From positions 21,302-85,301 of the forward strand of contig PBMI01000067.1 in NCBI GenBank assembly GCA_002722545.1: 64,000 nt of DNA. Direction: 5' to 3'. The notes below the pieces were generated by a model. The model saw only the letters and a list, made by a program, of their open reading frames with translations, was not told the origin of the DNA and did not search any database. The translations under genes and the position numbers were made by a program. Source of the stretch: Opitutia bacterium. Its GTDB lineage: Bacteria; Verrucomicrobiota; Verrucomicrobiia; Opitutales; Seribacteraceae. Shown piece after piece: positions 40,485 to 49,728 of the stretch. The stretch's first letter is position 1, and each line of letters begins with the position of its first letter.

Positions 40485-43400
40485 ATGAAGCTTAAAACCT
40501 CTTTTCTGATCGCATTAAAATCTGCTTTTTTAACGCACTTTTTTATCCTTAGCCCAATTCTAAAAGGGGAGGAAGACTACCAAAAATACGCTATGTTCGG
40601 GAAGTCGGCCAAACGGGCCGAATCGGCCGATCCATTGCAAACCTCATTGCCCCTGAAATTGGGCAAAGGGACACGAATCGGGTTGGTCGGCAACACCTTG
40701 TTCGACCGGATGCATGAATTCGGACATTTGGAGACGCTCATCCAACAAGCCCATCCGGGAAAGGAACTTGTCGTGCGCAACCTTTCTTGGGCCGCCGATG
40801 AAGTCGACCTGCAACCCCGTCCATCCAACTTCGCTGACAGCGACCAACACCTGACCGCCATGCAGGCGGACATCGTATTCGCGGCCTTCGGTTACAATGA
40901 ATCATTCGCCGGCAAAGAGGGTTTGTCTGCCTTTCGCGAGCGACTCACAAAGTACTTGAATGAGGTGAAGTCCAAGGCCTTCAACGATAAGACCGCCGCC
41001 CACATCGTACTCATTTCGCCCATTGCCAATGAAAACGTAAAGGGAGTGGACGCAGGTGAGATGAACAACGGGAACATCAAGGGGTACCTCAAAGTCATGA
41101 AGGAAATAGCTGCCAAACAAAAAGTGGGGTTTGTCGATGCTTTCACTGCGACCGAAGCAGCCATGGCTTCCCCTGGTAACGACCTCACCATGAACGGAGC
41201 GCATCTGAATGAAAAAGGGTATCGGCTTTTTGCCGCCACCGTATTCGAGCAGCTTTTCGCGAAGGACGCCCCCAAGTTTGATGAGAAAATTCGAGAAGCG
41301 GTGGTTGAAAAGAACAAACAACACTTCTTCCGTTATCGTCCCCTGAATACTTTTTATTACACAGGGGGTCGAAACAGGAGTTACGGCTACCTGGACTTCC
41401 TTCCCGCGATGCGCAACTTCGATATCATGACTGCAAACCGGGACAAGCGTATTCATGCCTTGGCCCAAGGGAAGAAAGTCCCCGCCAAGATCGACGATTC
41501 CAATGTCCCCGAGATGCCCAAGACCAAGCAGTCGCGCGGGGCCAACAAATGGATGTCCGCCAAGGACGAACGAAGTGCCTTCAAGGTTGATCCCCGGTTC
41601 GAAGTTACCCTGTTTGCCGGCGAAGAGCAATTCCCCGACCTCGCTTGCCCCATTCAGATGCGCTGGGATTCGCAAGGACGGTTGTGGGTCAGTTGCTCCA
41701 CGACCTATCCGCATGTCTACCCCGGTCGCGCGCCGGATGACAAAATCGTCATCCTCGAGGATCTCGATATGGATGGAAAGGCCGACAAGTGTTCGGTTTG
41801 GGCAGAAGGATTGAACGTTCCCCTTTCCTTCGAATTCGGCAACGGCGGGGTATACGTTTCCGAAGAACCGCACATGACCTTTCTCAAGGACACAAACGGC
41901 GACGGCAAGGCGGACCACCGGGAAACCGTCCTGACCGGGTTCGGTTGCGAGGACTCCCACCATGCTCTACACGACTTTGCCTGGACGCCCGATGGTGACC
42001 TGATCTTTCGGGAATCTATCTTCCATCACACTCAGATTGAGACTCCCTACGGCCCCGTCCGCCAACAAAACAGTGGGTGGTTTGCCTGGGAACCGAAACT
42101 GCACCGACTGACCGCCTTCGGTACGCATGCAAGCACCAACCCTTGGGGCGTTACTTTCGATGACTGGGGTCAACACGTCGCCAGTTACCCGATCTTCGCT
42201 TCCGCTCACCATGCGCTTGATCCTCCCTATCCGGAACAGCACCCAAGACCATCCGGGATGCAAGCGTACTCGGGGGTTTGCGGACAAGAATTCATCGACT
42301 TTCCCAATTGGCCCAAGGACCTCCAGGGGAGGATGGTCAAAGTGCGCTACAAGTCAACCAACCGAGTTGAAATCCTCAAATGGAATGAATATGACTTCGG
42401 TTACGAGGAGCAGTACGTATCCGACATCATCTTTTCGACCAACCTCAGTTTCATACCGGTGGACTTAAGGTATGGCCCTCAAGGTGGAATGTACGTCTGT
42501 GACTGGTACAACCCCGTCAAAGGCCATGCCCAATATTCCTTGCGGGACGAGCGCAGAGATCGTAAATCCGGGAGAATCTGGCGGATTTTCCCCAAGGGAG
42601 CCAAGCCCGTACAGGCACCAAAGATCAGCGGAGCCGGCTTAAACGACCTGCTTGAGATTCTCAAAAGACGTGAATATCGATACCGCTACTGGGCCAAACG
42701 GGAATTGAGGGAAATGGATCCGGTCAAGGTAAAGAAAGCCCTCGACCAATGGGTCAAGAAACTCGATCCTAAAGATCCGCGCTTCAGGCATCACCAAGTG
42801 GAAGCCATGTGGACCTACCGTAACGTCGAGCAAACCAACCTTCCCTTGCTCCGGGAATTACTAAGTTGTGAAAACCACAATGCTCGGGCCGCCGCCGCCC
42901 GACAGCTCAGACACTGGCACGGTTTAACCAAGGAAGGGGACCGTTTGCTCACCGCTGCGGCAAACGATGAAAATGGCCTGGTTCGACTTGAAGCCGCGAT
43001 TGCCTGCAGTTACGTCGGGACCAAGGAAGCCTTCCATACCTTGGCCGCCCTCGCCACGAAACCGAACGAGAAACACTTGTCCTACGCCATCAATACTTCC
43101 CTCGGTTCCGCCCCCATGCGTAAATTTTGGAATGCGGATACCGTCGAAAAGACCCACCCCGAGGTTCATGTCTTTTTGTTCCGCAAGAAAATCGAGAAGG
43201 AGAAAGCAGAGGAATCCAAAAGGGATAGCAAATTCGACCGCCAGAAAAACTTGCTCAAGGTTAAGGTTTCCTGCGTGAAGGAAAGGATGGTTTTTGCAAC
43301 CGAGTTCATGGACAAACCCAATCTCGGTGAGTATAAAATTGCGCCCGCCGGCGATATCCCGGCCAAACCGAACCAACCGGTCCGCATTGCCTTTCACAAC

Positions 43401-43676
43401 CCGGACGCCACACCGCACAATTTGGTTCTCGTACAACCCGGATCCCTTGAGGAAGTCGGCTTGGCCGCCAATGAGATGGCCAAGGACCCCGAGGCCGCCA
43501 AGAACGGACAATTCATTCCCAAATCAAAGAAAATCATTCTCCATACCAGGATGCTCAAACAAGGAGAGACTGAATTCCTTCGCTTTAACGCTCCCAGAAA
43601 GCCCGGCGTTTATCCTTACCTCTGCAGCTTCCCCGGTCACTGGACGATCATGAAGGGAAACCTCATCGTCAAATAA
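40485..43676 (+). CDS. Multidomain protein: SGNH-like domain, PVC-type beta-propeller dehydrogenase/HEAT region, C-terminal blue-copper (plastocyanin/azurin-like) domain
   Basis: N-terminal SGNH-like pattern (GLVGNTLFDRM...FGYNESF...NGAHLNEKGY); propeller DKIVILEDLDMDGKADKCSVWAEGLNVP...DTNGDGKADHRETVLTGFG; C-terminal TPHNLVLVQPGS...YLCSFPGHWTIMKG (His...Cys...His...Met). Confidence 0.85.
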   Translation: MKLKTSFLIALKSAFLTHFFILSPILKGEEDYQKYAMFGKSAKRAESADPLQTSLPLKLGKGTRIGLVGNTLFDRMHEFGHLETLIQQAHPGKELVVRNLSWAADEVDLQPRPSNFADSDQHLTAMQADIVFAAFGYNESFAGKEGLSAFRERLTKYLNEVKSKAFNDKTAAHIVLISPIANENVKGVDAGEMNNGNIKGYLKVMKEIAAKQKVGFVDAFTATEAAMASPGNDLTMNGAHLNEKGYRLFAATVFEQLFAKDAPKFDEKIREAVVEKNKQHFFRYRPLNTFYYTGGRNRSYGYLDFLPAMRNFDIMTANRDKRIHALAQGKKVPAKIDDSNVPEMPKTKQSRGANKWMSAKDERSAFKVDPRFEVTLFAGEEQFPDLACPIQMRWDSQGRLWVSCSTTYPHVYPGRAPDDKIVILEDLDMDGKADKCSVWAEGLNVPLSFEFGNGGVYVSEEPHMTFLKDTNGDGKADHRETVLTGFGCEDSHHALHDFAWTPDGDLIFRESIFHHTQIETPYGPVRQQNSGWFAWEPKLHRLTAFGTHASTNPWGVTFDDWGQHVASYPIFASAHHALDPPYPEQHPRPSGMQAYSGVCGQEFIDFPNWPKDLQGRMVKVRYKSTNRVEILKWNEYDFGYEEQYVSDIIFSTNLSFIPVDLRYGPQGGMYVCDWYNPVKGHAQYSLRDERRDRKSGRIWRIFPKGAKPVQAPKISGAGLNDLLEILKRREYRYRYWAKRELREMDPVKVKKALDQWVKKLDPKDPRFRHHQVEAMWTYRNVEQTNLPLLRELLSCENHNARAAAARQLRHWHGLTKEGDRLLTAAANDENGLVRLEAAIACSYVGTKEAFHTLAALATKPNEKHLSYAINTSLGSAPMRKFWNADTVEKTHPEVHVFLFRKKIEKEKAEESKRDSKFDRQKNLLKVKVSCVKERMVFATEFMDKPNLGEYKIAPAGDIPAKPNQPVRIAFHNPDATPHNLVLVQPGSLEEVGLAANEMAKDPEAAKNGQFIPKSKKIILHTRMLKQGETEFLRFNAPRKPGVYPYLCSFPGHWTIMKGNLIVK

Positions 43677-43700
43677 TTTCCCTTCGAACCAAATCTTACT

Positions 43701-45113
43701 ATGAAATTACTTCGTTTCCTGCTCTTGCTTCCCTGTTTTTTATCATACGGGGCAAAGAACAAAACCAATTTCGTTCTGGTTATGGCCGATGACCAGGGAT
43801 GGGGCCAAACCGGTTATTACAAGCACCCGGTCCTCAAGACACCCAACTTGGACGACATGGCTTCCCAGGGGCTCCGCTTCGATCGCTTTTATGCGGGAGG
43901 GCCCGTCTGTTCGCCGACACGGGCCACGGTTCTCACTGGACGCACTCATGACAGGACAGGTGTGTTTGACCATGGGTATGCCTTGCGGAAGCAAGAGAAG
44001 ACTCTCCCACAAGCAATGAAGAAAGCTGGATACGCAACCGGACATTTCGGGAAATGGCATCTCAACGGGTTGCGGGGGCCGGGGGTTCCCATCCTTCCCA
44101 AAGACCCGAACGGTCCGGAGGCCTTCGGCTTCGACCACTGGCTTTCGGTTACCAATTTCTTCGATCTCGACCCAGTCATGAGCCGGCAAGGTAAGTTCGA
44201 AAACTTCAAGGGAGATTCATCCGAGATCATTGTGGAGGAAGCCCTCAAGTTCATGAAGAAACAAGCCAAAGCGGACAAACCCTTCTTTTGCGTAATCTGG
44301 TACGGAACCCCGCACAGCCCCTGGATGGCACTGGAGAAAGACTTGAAGGAATTCGATCAACTGGAAGGAAACTCTCGAGCCCACTACGCCGAACTAAGAG
44401 CCATGGACCGAAGTATCGGTACCCTGAGGGATGGATTAAGGAAGATGAAACTTGAGCAGGACACCTTGGTTTGGTTCACCAGCGACAATGGTGGACTTCC
44501 AAAAATGAAACCCAGCACAACAGGAGGTCTGAGGGATTTCAAAGGCAGTCTTTATGAAGGAGGAATTCGAGTGCCGTCGATTATCGAATGGCCCGAAGGA
44601 TTAAATAAATTCCGCACTACGAATTATCCTGCAGGGGCCGTGGATATCTTTCCCACCATCGCGGAAATTGCAGGGTTGCCGAATTCATCGATGCGTCAAC
44701 CTCAGGATGGTGAGAGTCTCGTTGGGTTAATGCAAAAAGAAATCGGCCCCCGCACAAAGCCATTGGTTTTTCGTAGCCGTGCACGAATGGCAGTCATCGA
44801 CAACGAATGGAAGCTGCTTTCTCAACCGAAAGGGGACAGAAGAAAGATCGAGCTTTTCAACCTCGCGAAAGATCCTTCCGAATCGAATGACCTCTTTGCT
44901 CCTAACCACGAACAGGTAACTCGTTTAAGAAAAGAGCTCGTGGCGGCAAGAACTTCGATTGACCAAAGCGTTCAGGGAAAAGACTATCCCGAAGGCAAGG
45001 TTCTCCCTCAACCACCACGGATCTTTTGGACTGAAGTACCAGAATACCAAAAATATTTTAAAGCTTGGAAAGACAGACCCGAGTACGAGAGCAGACTAAG
45101 AAAGATAAAATGA
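43701..45113 (+). CDS. Sulfatase
   Basis: NFVLVMADDQGWGQTGYYKHPVLKTPNLDDMASQG; CSPTRATVLTGRTHDRTG; GKWHLNG; VWFTSDNGG. Confidence 0.94.
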   Translation: MKLLRFLLLLPCFLSYGAKNKTNFVLVMADDQGWGQTGYYKHPVLKTPNLDDMASQGLRFDRFYAGGPVCSPTRATVLTGRTHDRTGVFDHGYALRKQEKTLPQAMKKAGYATGHFGKWHLNGLRGPGVPILPKDPNGPEAFGFDHWLSVTNFFDLDPVMSRQGKFENFKGDSSEIIVEEALKFMKKQAKADKPFFCVIWYGTPHSPWMALEKDLKEFDQLEGNSRAHYAELRAMDRSIGTLRDGLRKMKLEQDTLVWFTSDNGGLPKMKPSTTGGLRDFKGSLYEGGIRVPSIIEWPEGLNKFRTTNYPAGAVDIFPTIAEIAGLPNSSMRQPQDGESLVGLMQKEIGPRTKPLVFRSRARMAVIDNEWKLLSQPKGDRRKIELFNLAKDPSESNDLFAPNHEQVTRLRKELVAARTSIDQSVQGKDYPEGKVLPQPPRIFWTEVPEYQKYFKAWKDRPEYESRLRKIK

Positions 45114-46576
45114 ATAATTTATTTAAATCTACATTCACTTCTCTTTGGGTCCTCCTCCTTGCCATACGAGCAGGAGCGGAGAGCAGACCAAACATCATTT
45201 TTCTCTTCACCGATGACCAGTCGAGCTACTCGTTGGGCTGCTACGGAAACAAAGAGGTGAAGACCCCGCACATCGACAGCTTGTCATCAGCCGGCATGAC
45301 CTTCGACCATCACTACGATACCACCGCAATCTGTATGGCGAGCCGAGTGAACGTCATGACGGGACTCTACGAATACCGCCATGGTTGCAACTTTGACCAC
45401 GGTCCGCTGACCGAGAAGCTTTGGAAGACCTCTTACCCCATTCGGCTCCGCAAAGCTGGCTACCTCACGGCTTTTGCCGGCAAGTTCGGCTTCGAAGTAC
45501 GCAAAGGGACAGGGAAAGGTCCCAAGTTTTTGCCTACGGAGGATTTCGACAAGTGGGGCGGTGGCCCCGGCCAAACCAATTACGCCACCGCAAAAAACCC
45601 CAGCATGAGAGCCTACGCCAAGAAGTACCCGCACTCCTCCCGGTCCTACGGTGCGTTCGGTCGTGATTTCGTAAAAGAATCAGCCAGGTCGGGCAAGCCC
45701 TTCTGCCTCTCGATCAGCTTCAAGGCTCCCCACAAACCGGACCAACCTGATCCCCTCTTCGACAAGGTGTACGCGGGCAAAAAATTTACCAAGCCACTCA
45801 ATTATGGCCGGGAGTACGGCAAACACTTTTCTTTGCAAAGCAAACAGGGCCGGCAATACGAACGCTTCATCAGCTGGGGGTACCGTGACAAATACGACGA
45901 GGTCATGGCAACCTACCATCAAATGGTACACGGTGTGGATGCGGCCGTTGGCATGATCCGATCCGCGGTCAAGGAAGCAGGTGTGGAAAAGAACACCGTC
46001 TTCATCTTCACTTCGGACAATGGGTTCTTTTGCGGTTCGCACGGCTATGGATCGAAGGTGCTCCCCTATGAGGAGTCGGCCAACGTTCCTCTTATTATCT
46101 ACGATCCCCGCCACTCCTCCAGTGGCGAGAATCTGCGTTCCGACGCCCTCACCGCAAATATCGACATGGCGCCGACCATTCTTGACCTGGCGGGAATAAA
46201 GGCGCCCGACGGCATAGACGGCGTGAGCCTGCTGCCCCTCCTTGACAACCCCAAGGCAGACGTCCGAGAAACAGCTGCCCTGATTAACGTATGGGGACCG
46301 AAAGCAGCCCATTCCTACGGGGTGGTCACCAAGGACTACAAATATCTTTACTGGCCCTACGAATCGGGGGAATTCGAGGCAGCGGAGGAATTGTACCACT
46401 TGGCCAAGGACCCTCACGAACTGACCAACCTGGCTCCGCAAAAAGGAAAAGAACTAAAGAAGATGCGGGGCCGCTACGATGATGCGGTGAAAGCCTGGAG
46501 GCACGACGGCGTAGATTACAACGGCTACCAACCCTATGGAGATATCTTCGACCGTAAGATACCATGGAAACCATGA
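45110..46576 (+). CDS. Sulfatase
   Basis: NIIFLFTDDQSSYSLGCYGNKEVKTPHIDSLSSAG; CMASRVNVMTGLYEYRHG; FIFTSDNGFFCGSHGYGSK. Start set at MNNLFKS (ATGA overlap with the upstream sulfatase). Confidence 0.93.
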   Translation: MNNLFKSTFTSLWVLLLAIRAGAESRPNIIFLFTDDQSSYSLGCYGNKEVKTPHIDSLSSAGMTFDHHYDTTAICMASRVNVMTGLYEYRHGCNFDHGPLTEKLWKTSYPIRLRKAGYLTAFAGKFGFEVRKGTGKGPKFLPTEDFDKWGGGPGQTNYATAKNPSMRAYAKKYPHSSRSYGAFGRDFVKESARSGKPFCLSISFKAPHKPDQPDPLFDKVYAGKKFTKPLNYGREYGKHFSLQSKQGRQYERFISWGYRDKYDEVMATYHQMVHGVDAAVGMIRSAVKEAGVEKNTVFIFTSDNGFFCGSHGYGSKVLPYEESANVPLIIYDPRHSSSGENLRSDALTANIDMAPTILDLAGIKAPDGIDGVSLLPLLDNPKADVRETAALINVWGPKAAHSYGVVTKDYKYLYWPYESGEFEAAEELYHLAKDPHELTNLAPQKGKELKKMRGRYDDAVKAWRHDGVDYNGYQPYGDIFDRKIPWKP

Positions 46577-46625
46577 GAAAACACCTACCCACGCTGTCCG
46601 ACTTATAAATTATAAATAAATTTAC

Positions 46626-48179
46626 ATGAACTCCTGCAAATTATTCCTACTCTTACTTGGCACCCTTTTGGCCTGTCAGGCAAAGCGACCCAACATCGTC
46701 CTCATTATGGCGGATGACTTGGGCTTTTCCGACCTTGGTTGCTATGGATCGGAAATTCAAACGCCCAACTTGGACCGATTGGCTCAAAACGGCCTTCGTT
46801 TTAGCCAGTTCTACAACACGGCCAAATGTCACTCCTCGCGCGTCTCTCTCCTGACTGGGCTCTATTGCGATCAAGCCGGTTCCGGCAGCCTAAGTCGTGG
46901 CGCAACCATAGCCGAAGTTCTCAAACCTGCCGGGTATTCCACTTGGATGTCCGGTAAATGGCATTTAAGCAAACAACCGACGGACTTTGGGTTTCAACGT
47001 TATTGGGGTCATCTCTCCGGAGCCTGCAACTTCTTTACGGGGGACAATAGCTTTCGCTTGGACGGAAAGGAATGGCCTGTCCCTCAGAACTTGAACGAAA
47101 AACCTTTCTACACCACCCATGCCATCACCGACTTTGCCTTGGACTTTATCAAGGAGGGAAAGATCGGCAAAAGTTCCGACCCTTTTCTTCTCTATGTGGC
47201 TTATAATGCTCCCCATTACCCTCTACATGCACCGAAAAAGGATGTTTTGAAATATAACGGCAAGTATGATGCCGGATGGGATCAATTGAGACAGACCAGG
47301 TATGCCAAGCAATTGACCACCGGTTTGATTCCCCGTAAATTCAAGCTTTCACCTAGAGCCGATCATGTCCCCGCCTGGAATTCGATCAAGGAATCTGAAA
47401 AGTCATGGGAAGCCGATCGGATGGAGGTGTTTGCAGCCATGATCGATGTCATGGATCAAAATATCGGCCGGCTCATTAATGATTTGAAGAAGAGGAAGGT
47501 CTTTGACAACACCTTGTTTTTGTTCTGTGCGGACAATGGGGGATGCCCGTTCGAACGGACCCAGGGAAGAAACCTCAAACCATGGGATCCCAAATCGTAC
47601 TGGACCTACGACGCCTCTTGGGCCCAAGCTAGTAACACGCCCTTCCGGCTCTACAAACAAAACCAGCATGAAGGGGGCATCTCCTCTCCGCTGATCGTTC
47701 ACTGGCCGGAAGGCCTTAAATCGAAACCGGGAAGCATAACCCGCCAACCGGGACACCTCATCGACTTCATGGCAACCTTCATTGAGCTAAGCGGTGCAAA
47801 ATATCCAAAACAAGTTGGAAATCGCGCAATCGAACCACTCGAAGGCAAATCCCTCCTTCCCATTTTTCAGGGAGAGGAGAGAGATGGGCATGAAAACCTC
47901 TATTTCCACTTCGGTACGGATCGAGCCTTACGCCAGGGAAATTGGAAACTTGTTTCCGCAAAAGGAGGGAAGTGGGAACTTTACGATCTGGAAAAGGACC
48001 GGACGGAACTCAACGATCTTTCCGCTAAGTATTCCGAGCGGGTCAAGAAGATGTCTGAACTGTGGTTCGATATCGCCAAAACCAAGGATCGGGTTGGCAA
48101 AAAGGGGTTAAGTCCGGTAAAAAGCACTCTCAAAAAGATATCCTTCCGTAAGGATACCTCAGGACAATTGAAGGAGTAG
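46626..48179 (+). CDS. Sulfatase
   Basis: NIVLIMADDLGFSDLGCYGSEIQTPNLDRLAQNG; CHSSRVSLLTGLYCDQAG; GKWHLSKQP; LFLFCADNGG. Confidence 0.94.
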   Translation: MNSCKLFLLLLGTLLACQAKRPNIVLIMADDLGFSDLGCYGSEIQTPNLDRLAQNGLRFSQFYNTAKCHSSRVSLLTGLYCDQAGSGSLSRGATIAEVLKPAGYSTWMSGKWHLSKQPTDFGFQRYWGHLSGACNFFTGDNSFRLDGKEWPVPQNLNEKPFYTTHAITDFALDFIKEGKIGKSSDPFLLYVAYNAPHYPLHAPKKDVLKYNGKYDAGWDQLRQTRYAKQLTTGLIPRKFKLSPRADHVPAWNSIKESEKSWEADRMEVFAAMIDVMDQNIGRLINDLKKRKVFDNTLFLFCADNGGCPFERTQGRNLKPWDPKSYWTYDASWAQASNTPFRLYKQNQHEGGISSPLIVHWPEGLKSKPGSITRQPGHLIDFMATFIELSGAKYPKQVGNRAIEPLEGKSLLPIFQGEERDGHENLYFHFGTDRALRQGNWKLVSAKGGKWELYDLEKDRTELNDLSAKYSERVKKMSELWFDIAKTKDRVGKKGLSPVKSTLKKISFRKDTSGQLKE

Positions 48180-48191
48180 AGCGGGAATCCC

Positions 48192-49456
48192 TCAGGTTTT
48201 CTTTTTCCAAGGCCCTGTAATCGCCAAGGTTAACCCCTCTCTTTGCATATTTACAAAAAGAGTGGATCCATCAGGGAAAAACAGACCCCTGCAAATTCGC
48301 CACTGCTTTTTGCATTTTTAGCAAGTTTGAAAATCTTTCCCTCAGGAGTGATGACGTCTAAAAATTGATCACCCTTTCCGTCTTCGCAAAGAACGAGATC
48401 TCCCCAAGGGGCTACGGATAAATTATCACAGTTATCGACTAGGTCGGCGTCATTAGGCTCAGTATATAATTCCAGTTTATTACCGGTTAATTTCCATATT
48501 TGACCCCTTTGTTTTTTTCCGCCATTCGTGCATGCAAAGTAGACCGAACCTCTTGATTACCAGATTCCTTCACCGCGTGCAAAGCAAGCTGCTCCATCTT
48601 TGTATCCGCGAATTCTCAAGTCATCAATCGGTGATTCAACATCACTCATTTCGATCCACTCAATTTCACTGGAATCACCAATCGAAAAAGTTATTTTAGA
48701 CCAATTTCTAGTATCCAAACTTGGTTTTCCTTTCACTTTGAGCGCGAACAGCTTGCCGCCCTCGGCAAGCTTCCCTTTCTCCTTCGGGACAAATTTGTAA
48801 ATCAGGCCTTCGTGCCTATCCTCGGTTTCAAATACATCCCCCGTCTCAGGGTCAACGGCAACTGCTTCATGGTTAAACCTCCCCATGGCCTTAAGTGGGA
48901 CAGGATCAGCAAGAGCCGGTTGATCGGTAACGGGCACGTCAAAACACCATCCGTGGTCACGAGCGAGGCTTCCGCCGGTTTTTGCAACGGTTTCCTCACA
49001 AGTGATCCAAGAATTCCACGGGGTAGGCCCTCCAGCACAGTTACGAAGAGTACCCGTCAAACTGAGGAATTGCCGTATCACTGATTTTTTCTGCATATCG
49101 TAGACAAGAGTCGTGGTCTCTCCCAAACAAGGCGTGCCTGAGCCAGAGGTACGAAAAGTCACTTTGCCGGGATCATAAAATCGATCCTGAGCGATCATGC
49201 TCATTTTCCTGTTTCCTTTACCAAAAGGTCCCGAGGAGGAAGGTGCCCCCGGATTCATCTCGTGATTGCGGACAAGAATAACCTCCTTTCCGTTACCTGG
49301 GAATGCTGCCATTCCGTCTGGGCTCCCGGGAAGGAAAAGACCGTCTGACATCGTTTCGCCTTCACGGCTGATTATTTGATAGGAAAATCTATCGGGCAAA
49401 TCAAGAATCCTATCCGGATCTTTAAGTAAGGGTCCATGACCCCACGCTCCAGTACT
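48192..49456 (-). pseudogene. PhoX/DUF839-type alkaline phosphatase, inactivated
   Basis: GAWGHGPLLKDPDRILDLPDRFSYQIISREGETMSDGLFLPGSPDGMAAFPGNGKEVILVRNHE... is interrupted by TAA at 48557-48559 (EGIW*SRGSVYFACTNGGKKQRGQIWKL). A 1-nt deletion in a C run (minus strand; + strand GGG at 48274-48276) then separates GEFAGVCFS from PDGSTLFVNMQREGLTLAITGPWKKKT*. An in-frame TAG at 49457-49459 lies just upstream. Confidence 0.85.
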
Positions 49457-49728
49457 CTAAGTGTCCCTAGCTGAAAGTCGTTGTAAACCGGAAAAACCCA
49501 GTGCAATGGAACTTGTATGAAGGAGAAAAGATCGTCTTGTGGGCATTGCTTAAAATTAGTACCGACAGGTCAAATAGCGCAACCCTTCTCTATGAATGGA
49601 CTCTTTAATCCAAGAGTTTTGACAAAGGATCTTCTTTTACTAAGACTGGACAAGGCTCTGCAGGGTTTTTGAACATAACTCTTCGATCGGGTTTGTCTTT
49701 TATCGGAATTAATAACAGATAATGAAAC

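Noticed and set aside
40902-41963. 353-aa ORF on the minus strand
   Set aside because: Antisense to the strongly supported multidomain CDS 40485-43676; no recognisable motifs; shadow ORF.
45680-46441. 253-aa ORF on the minus strand, also 57691-58467, 59470-60234 and 60741-61283
   Set aside because: All are shadows of well-supported sulfatase or SGNH genes on the plus strand.
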